Shown here in pieces: positions 30,567 through 35,266 of a DNA stretch of 35,266 nucleotides (its first letter is position 1; each line of letters opens with the position of its first letter). The stretch covers positions 512,138 through 547,403 of the forward strand of contig SZWC01000040.1 in NCBI GenBank assembly GCA_023375785.1, in the 5' to 3' direction. The translations under genes and the position numbers were made by a program. The DNA is from Penium margaritaceum (lineage: Eukaryota > Streptophyta > Zygnematophyceae > Desmidiales > Peniaceae). The notes under the pieces were generated by a model. It did not search any database and was not told where the DNA came from. It worked only from the letters and a program-made list of their open reading frames with translations.

Positions 30567-33500
30567 CAGCAGCAGCAACAACAGCAACGACCGTCAGCGC
30601 CACAGCAAAAGCAGCAGCAGAAGCAGAAGCAGCAGCAGCAGCAGCAGCAGAAGCAGGGACTGGTGCTCCAGTCTCCAGAGGCTCAACGTCAGAGGCTGGT
30701 ACAGTCTGCGTCACCACAGCTGCAGCAGCAAAATCTGCAGCACCCCAAGGATGGACAACCGCAGTTGCAACAGCAGCAGCAACAGCACCAGCAGGAACAG
30801 AAGCAGGAAGAGGATGAAAAGTCACAGCATCAGGCTGAACAACAGCGGCAGGAGCAGGAACGGAAAGAACAGCCGGAGCAGAAGGAGAGGAGGCAGCCGA
30901 TGGGGCCACCCCAGCGACCGCAGCTGCCTGGGGGGGTCAACTGCATCGCGAACGCAGGGAGAGGCAAGACTGTGGTGGGTGCTGCTAGTTCACAGCCGCT
31001 TGCAAACAGGGAGCAACGGGAGCTGCAGGGAGGCGCGGTGGAGACAGCAGATGCAGTTACCGGTGCTGCTCCTGCCCAGGATGCGGGTGGTTCATGCAGG
31101 ATTGGTGGTGGCGATGCTGCTGCCTCGGTGGCTGCCAGCGGCACCTCCCTTGCAGATGCTGCCGCTGCCCGTGACATTGGTGGCTCTTCTGCTGCCAGTG
31201 TCGCGGTTGCAGCAGCATCAGCACCACCAAATAGCACAACGCTCTCGGCAGCAGGGGTGCTGCCCTCACGCTCGTTGCAGCACCCTGAAGCAGAGCCTAG
31301 TGATCGAATACAGAAGACTGGTGCAGGAGCAGAAGAGGCAGGGGAGCAAGTAGGCCAGCTGGACACGTCTCCAGCGACAGCAAAATGTGAAGCACATCCG
31401 GCTGAACCAGATGCAGCAGCGCTGCCGAGGCAGCAGCTGCCAATCTCTAATGGCGGTGGGAGCGACACTCAGGCTGCTGTGGTAGGCACACAGCCCGGCA
31501 CCCCTTCTGCAGCCAATGGGGCAGCGATGGGCACTGCGGGGGAGGGAGCGGACGGGCAGGGGCAGGAGGACGCGCGGCGGATGCAGCAGTACCACAAGCA
31601 GCAGATGTGGTTGCACACGCTGCGCCACGCAGCCAAGTGCCGCGCCACTGACGGCAAGTGCGCAGTGGGGGCTGCGTGCACGGTGCTGCAGGAGCTGTGG
31701 CTGCACGTGCGCAAGTGCCACGACCCGCAGTGCACCTACTCGCGCTGCGTGCCGTCGCGCAAGCTGCTGTCACACCACCACGTCTGCCGCGACACCAAGT
31801 GCCCCGTCTGCGCCCCCGTCCGCCGCGCCTTCCAGGCCCAGTTCCTAGCCCAAGGCCGAGCCAACGGGGCGCCTGCTGCCGCGCCTTCCTCCTTGCCGCC
31901 CGCAGCAAGAGCTGCAGCTGCGGCAAGGCTTGCAGGGACAGCAGCAGCAGCAGCAGCAGCAGGAGCAGCCCAAGAGGCCACCTTGGCCAATTCAGGGAGA
32001 GGGGCGCAGGAAGAGGGTGGGCTCGTAGAGAATGCGGGAGCAGGGAGGGGGAGAGAGAGCACGGAGGCTGGCGAGGCTTCTGGGAGCGACCAAACCAGAC
32101 ACGCCAACGGCGCTTCAGCCGCTGCAGATGCGGCGCTGCTGAAGAGGGTTGCTTCGCCCGAAGCAGTCGGCCTGCTCCTACAGCAGAGCAGTATTGCTGC
32201 TGCAGCAGCACATCAGCCTCTGAAGAAGCAGAAGCTAGAGCCTGCAGCCGATGCAGCAGTTCTGGCCAGAAGTTGCGGCGGCAGCAACCAAGCAGGCCAG
32301 ATACCTGTGAAGGCGGAGCCGATGTCCGCTGTGAAGGCAGCAAAGCGGGAGGCTCAAAGTTCGGATGTTGCAGCAGTTGATGCTACGGAGGGAAGTGCGC
32401 AACACTTGGCCATTGGGGCAGCAGCAGGTGGTGGACAGAATGCTACCTCTGCTTCATTAGGTGAATCAGAAAAGGTCGCCGCTGGATCACTGCAGCTGAG
32501 GTCTACTCCTGTGGTACCAACAAAGGACGGTGCTGCGCCACCAGCGACTGGCGTTGGCGCTGATGGTGGTGGCGGTGGCGGTGACAATGGTGAGGGGACG
32601 GAGGCAGGCAAGGGTAAGAGCAAGGTGGTGGGCACGTCTTTGACTGAGCTGTTCACGCCGCAGATGATCCGCGACCACATCCGTAGCTTGCGCCAGTGGG
32701 TGCACGTGGTGAGTGAGTGCGTGTGTATGTGCGTGTGCGTGTGCGTTTGCGTCTGCGTGTGCGTGTGCGCATGCATGTTCGTATGCGTGTGCGTGTGTGT
32801 GTGCGTGTGCGTGTGCGTGTGCGTGTGCGTGTGCGTGTGCATGTGCATGTGCGCGTACGCGTTCTTGCGCGCGCGCACGTGCGTGTGCACGCAAGTGCGT
32901 GCGTGCGTGCGTGCGTGCTTGTGTGCACTGTGCGTTCGTGCGTGCGTGCGTGCGTGCATGCATGCGTGCGTTTTTGTGTGTGTGTGTGGGGGGGAGCCTG
33001 GTTCATGCTCATGCACTGGTGTGTGGCGTGTGCTTGGGCATGGTTGCTGGTGGTTGCCGTTGCAGTTGTTGCTTGTGGCTGCACAGGTAGCGTGTGCTCA
33101 CGGCCGCATCTTGGCGTTGCTAGGGCTCGTGCACTTCCGCACCCGAGCGCACATGTGGTTGATGGTGCGCATGGAAACTTGCTCGAGCGTGTGCATGGGT
33201 ACGTGCATGTCCGTCAATGTGCAGGCATGTAACACATGGTGGGTCATGGACTGGTGGATGTGTGAACAGGACAGCCTTGCGCAAGTAGAAAAAAATACCT
33301 CTTTGACGTTTTGAGAGAACGTGTAAGATGAGTTTCTCCTCCTTGCACATGCGCAAGTTGTGGCGTTTGTGTGGTACCACTACCTGCACATCACTGTTCG
33401 GTTTGCAAGCCGAAAATGAAACCTTAGCCATGCAGCCAGGCAGATGGTGCATGGCATGGGGGATGGCAAACGACTCCACTCATGTCCACTTGCTTTGCTG

Positions 33501-34562
33501 TGCCGCGTGCATCTGCAGCCGAGGGGCAAGGCGGAGAAGCAGCACTACCAGCAGCACGCGCAGCAGCAGCAGCTGGTGCAGGGTGAGCGGCAGCCGGGCG
33601 AGGCGGACTGCCAGCTGTGCGCGGTGGAGAAGCTGTTCTTCGACCCCCCACCAATCTACTGCACCGTGTGCGGGCGCCGCATCCAGCGCAACAAGGTCTA
33701 CTTCTGCGTGGGGTCGGGCGAGCAGCGGCAGTGCATCTGCAACAAGTGCCACTCTGAGTTCCGTGGCGACACCATCTCCATCGAGGGCATGCAGCCCATC
33801 CCCAAGAACCGCCTCGAGAAGCGCGTCAACGACGACGAGACTGAGGAGGCGGTGTGTGTTTCTGCGTTCCATCTCCCGCCTGGGGGGATGCGAAAGGGGG
33901 ATGACACGGGGCATGTTGGAGGGCATCGTTGTGTCTGCAGATGTTTGTCATGAGGGCACACATGGCGCACCTGTTTCTGTCCACTTACTGTCTGTTTTCC
34001 TCAACTGCTGTGGCACTGTTTGGGATGGCCGTTGTGAGAGTCGCTGCTGTGTTCCTCTGTTTGCTTCGGAGTCAACTGCTCCTTGCCAGCGCCACACATC
34101 TTTGTGTGAATGTGCATGGCAATACGTGGCGACATGTAGTGGCAAATGACGGCATGTGACGGCAAATGATGGCATGTGGTGGCATGTTGTGGCATGTGGT
34201 GGCATGTTGTGGCATGTTGTGGCATGTGGTGGCATGTTGTGGCATGTGGTGGTGCTGTCTGTGTTGCTGGTCTGGAGCTGGTGCAGTGGGTGCAGTGCGA
34301 CGGGTGTCAGAAGTGGGTGCATCAGATCTGCGCGCTGTTCAACGGCCGGCGCAACGAGGGTGAGAGCGAGTACACGTGTCCGCAGTGCTGCGCCGACCAG
34401 ATGGAGCGTGGCCAGCGCCACCCGCTGGACCCCACCGCCGTGCTGGGTGCCAAGGACCTGCCGCGCACGCGCCTCAGCGACCACATTGAAGCGCGCGTCA
34501 ACCGCCGCCTCAGGGAGGAGCGCAACGACCGTGCCGCCCGCCTCGGCAAACGCCCTGATCAG
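27708..34562 (+). CDS. HAC: HAC-type (CBP/p300 family) histone acetyltransferase, 5' part, five exons
   Basis: This is a nuclear co-activator that acetylates histones. My exon model: 27708-27817, 28593-28704, 28911-32708, 33519-33851, 34287-34562. All junctions are GT-AG and keep frame (74+1266+111+92 codons). Exons 1-2 give the conserved plant HAC N-terminus ([18 protein letters not shown], then [13 protein letters not shown] joining [17 protein letters not shown]). Exon 3 carries polyglutamine to about residue 740, an Ala/Gly-rich linker, a TAZ zinc finger (about 970-1050) and [21 protein letters not shown] (about 1316-1338). Exon 4 starts [12 protein letters not shown] and carries CQLCAVEK...[13 protein letters not shown]...RGDTI. 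Exon 5 carries [20 protein letters not shown]...YTCPQC and [17 protein letters not shown]. The KAT11, ZZ and second TAZ domains should follow in exons beyond the window. The start at Met 27708 is the first Met after an in-frame stop; an upstream exon is possible. The exon 1-2 splice is the least certain. Confidence 0.88.
28184..28642 (+). repeat. Direct duplication around a single N in HAC intron 1/exon 2
   Basis: The segment from TTGTAGTGCACGGCGTG (28184) to GCAGGACCCGC (28418) recurs at 28420-28642 with differences in the GT-rich middle. Both copies include the start of exon 2 (CTGGAGCTGCTGCAGCG). The first is cut off at the N and the second continues. An unresolved overlap in a GT-repeat region is the simplest explanation. 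Confidence 0.85.
28200..28592. repeat. (GT)n/GTGC-rich low-complexity region in HAC intron 1
   Basis: Long alternating purine-pyrimidine stretches made of GTGCGTGT words and a pure (GT) run at about 28317-28347 fill the 3' half of the intron. Open frames here on both strands are artefacts giving Cys/Val or His/Thr repeats. Confidence 0.85.
29082..30660 (+). repeat. CAG/CAA tracts encoding polyglutamine in HAC exon 3
   Basis: At least six separate CAG runs of roughly ten or more codons occur. The longest is 31 uninterrupted CAG codons (29391-29483) followed by a CAA. Others are near 29082, 29270, 29920, 30419 and 30508. Elsewhere the glutamines use mixed CAG/CAA. The stretch also holds His, Pro and Arg interruptions and one poly-Glu block (about 30210-30250). 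Reading other frames gives poly-Ser, poly-Ala, poly-Leu or poly-Cys shadows. Confidence 0.93.
31599..31835 (+). other. TAZ zinc finger of HAC
   Basis: The block from [13 protein letters not shown] to [11 protein letters not shown] has the spaced His-Cys-Cys-Cys sites of a TAZ domain (H-TLRHAAKC...C..., [10 protein letters not shown]...[13 protein letters not shown]). In plant HAC proteins this N-terminal TAZ is a protein-interaction module for transcription factors. All zinc ligands appear present. Confidence 0.92.
32709..33518 (+). other. HAC intron 3, GT/GC-rich
   Basis: The donor is GTGAGT directly after TGCACGTG and the acceptor is ATCTGCAG. The first 280 bases are GTGCGTGT and GCGTGCGT runs. 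The open frame of exon 3 continues by chance through this repeat to 33314, giving a Cys/Val tail that should not be annotated as protein. Confidence 0.85.
33519..34562 (+). other. PHD-type zinc region of HAC, split over exons 4 and 5
   Basis: Cysteine pairs CQLC, CTVC and CNKC in exon 4 and CDGC, C (HQIC) and CPQC in exon 5 build the conserved zinc region found directly before the KAT11 domain of plant HACs. The junction joins TEEA to WVQCDGC. The exon 5 end, RPDQ at a GT donor, matches where the next exon should begin. Confidence 0.88.
34149..34250 (+). repeat. 10/20-bp tandem repeat in HAC intron 4
   Basis: About ten copies of GGCATGTGGT and GGCATGTTGT alternate just before the exon 5 acceptor region. 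Related, poorer units (GGCATGTGAC, GGCAAATGAT) precede them. Confidence 0.9.
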
Positions 34563-35266
34563 GTCACACATGATGTGTGACACATGCCACGCCTACGCCT
34601 ACTCCTGCATGCCGCCAGACCAGGGAACAAAATCGCGGCGTTTTAGCCAAACAGATGGGCGAATTTTACGGTTAACAATGATTATGGCCGCAGAATATCG
34701 TTTCTTTTTTTAATGCTAGTATTTATTCTAGGTTACATGTACTTTTGGTGCAAGCATTTTATGGTTTCTGTAGGTGAACATAGAATCTATTGGAGCACAA
34801 GTGGCATCTGACCCTTGCATCCACCCAAAAGTGGAAGCTTTTGAAGGAAATCTATTTTTTCAACGTTCACAATCTCAACCTTGGAACAAATTGCGGCATT
34901 TTTTTTCAATCCAACAGACTTATTACGTCCATATTCTACAAATTTTACGCTGTCCACAGTTTTTTTCCCTTGTGCCAGACCCCCTCCCCCCCCTGCTCAG
35001 CTTCCTGCCTTCCGCACCCCTTCCCCCGCTTGGCTTCTCCTCCCCCTGTCCTCCTGCCTTTGGCCGCGTTCCCCCCTGCCTGCTGTCTCTGGTCTCAGAC
35101 TGGTACACTGCACGCTGCTGCTCTTGTGCTGCGCTGCTCACCCGTGTCGTGTCGCTTCGTGCTCTGCCGCTTGGAGAGGTGGGGGTTTGGGGGAGGGAGA
35201 GACGGTGGGCCATGGGGCGGGGGAGGGAGGGGGGGATATGCAGGGGGAAAGACATGGGAGGGGGAG
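34563..35266 (+). other. HAC intron 5 (incomplete)
   Basis: It begins GTCACACATG after the exon 5 end. AT-rich sequence follows, then a C/T-rich stretch (34980-35110) and a G-rich stretch (35170-35266). I find no next exon, so the catalytic part of the gene lies beyond the window. The 110-codon frame on the - strand (34923-35255) is a composition artefact. Confidence 0.6.

Noticed and set aside
29694..30909. Several 109-213 codon - strand frames rich in Leu, Cys, Val or Ala
   Set aside because: Shadows of the same CAG repeats; no domain or start context supports them.
30265..31353. 362-codon + frame with poly-Ser
   Set aside because: A frame-shifted reading of the HAC exon; the TAZ and SLTELFTP motifs lie in the other frame.
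32709..33314. C-terminal extension of the exon 3 frame (Cys/Val-rich)
   Set aside because: It begins exactly at a GTGAGT donor and is GT-repeat sequence; the protein continues in exon 4.
34923..35255. 110-codon Arg/Gly-rich - strand frame
   Set aside because: It lies in a C- and G-rich intron, has no motif, and is probably chance.

Overview
The window reads as nuclear DNA of a green plant, most likely a streptophyte alga. My best guess is a charophyte such as Chara braunii, but that is inference. The reasons are: a plant-type HAC (CBP/p300-family) histone acetyltransferase gene with GT-AG introns; decayed MuDR-like, Ty1/copia-like and Ty3/gypsy chromodomain elements; many degenerate tandem arrays; and single-N assembly gaps. 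I see no operons, prokaryotic genes or CRISPR. I cannot confirm the species without a search.

Layout. (1) 0.8-3.87 kb, + strand: a Mutator-like (MULE/MuDR) transposase gene with one recognisable intron and two in-frame TGA stops. Its 5' part is duplicated around an N at 1401. (2) 4.7-5.34 kb: a 32-bp degenerate tandem array with a 64-bp alternating pattern. (3) 6.1-6.27 kb: a short 30-nt periodic block. (4) About 6.55-9.1 kb, - strand: a broken Ty1/copia fragment (gag, zinc knuckle, protease, integrase, no RT). (5) 10.4-14.75 kb and 15.28-18.5 kb, - strand: two related Ty3/gypsy-type copies side by side. The lower copy is far more decayed but keeps RT remnants; the upper copy stops after the protease. 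(6) 19.38-19.64 kb: a dense run of perfect GC-rich hairpins. (7) 20.78-26.83 kb, + strand: one nearly full-length, dead chromovirus with both LTRs, a PBS, a polypurine tract, a matching 5-bp target duplication and a C-terminal chromodomain. It lies between two arrays of ~29-nt degenerate repeats in opposite orientation. (8) 27.7-35.27 kb, + strand: the 5' part of the HAC gene. Five exons give 1543 codons, including a 3.8-kb exon with very long CAG/polyglutamine tracts, a TAZ zinc finger, and an exon pair encoding the PHD-type zinc region. The catalytic KAT11, ZZ and second TAZ domains lie beyond the window.

The only gene that looks functional for the host is HAC. It should encode a transcriptional co-activator that acetylates histones in the nucleus. 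The other recognisable coding material is transposon wreckage, much of it broken by G:C-to-A:T type changes (tryptophan, arginine and glutamine codons turned into stops). That pattern is what methylation-driven decay of silenced elements would leave. I found no convincing new multi-gene system. The structural oddities most worth checking are the inverted ~29-nt arrays, the hairpin run, the 32/64-bp array, and the duplicated sequence at both single-N junctions.
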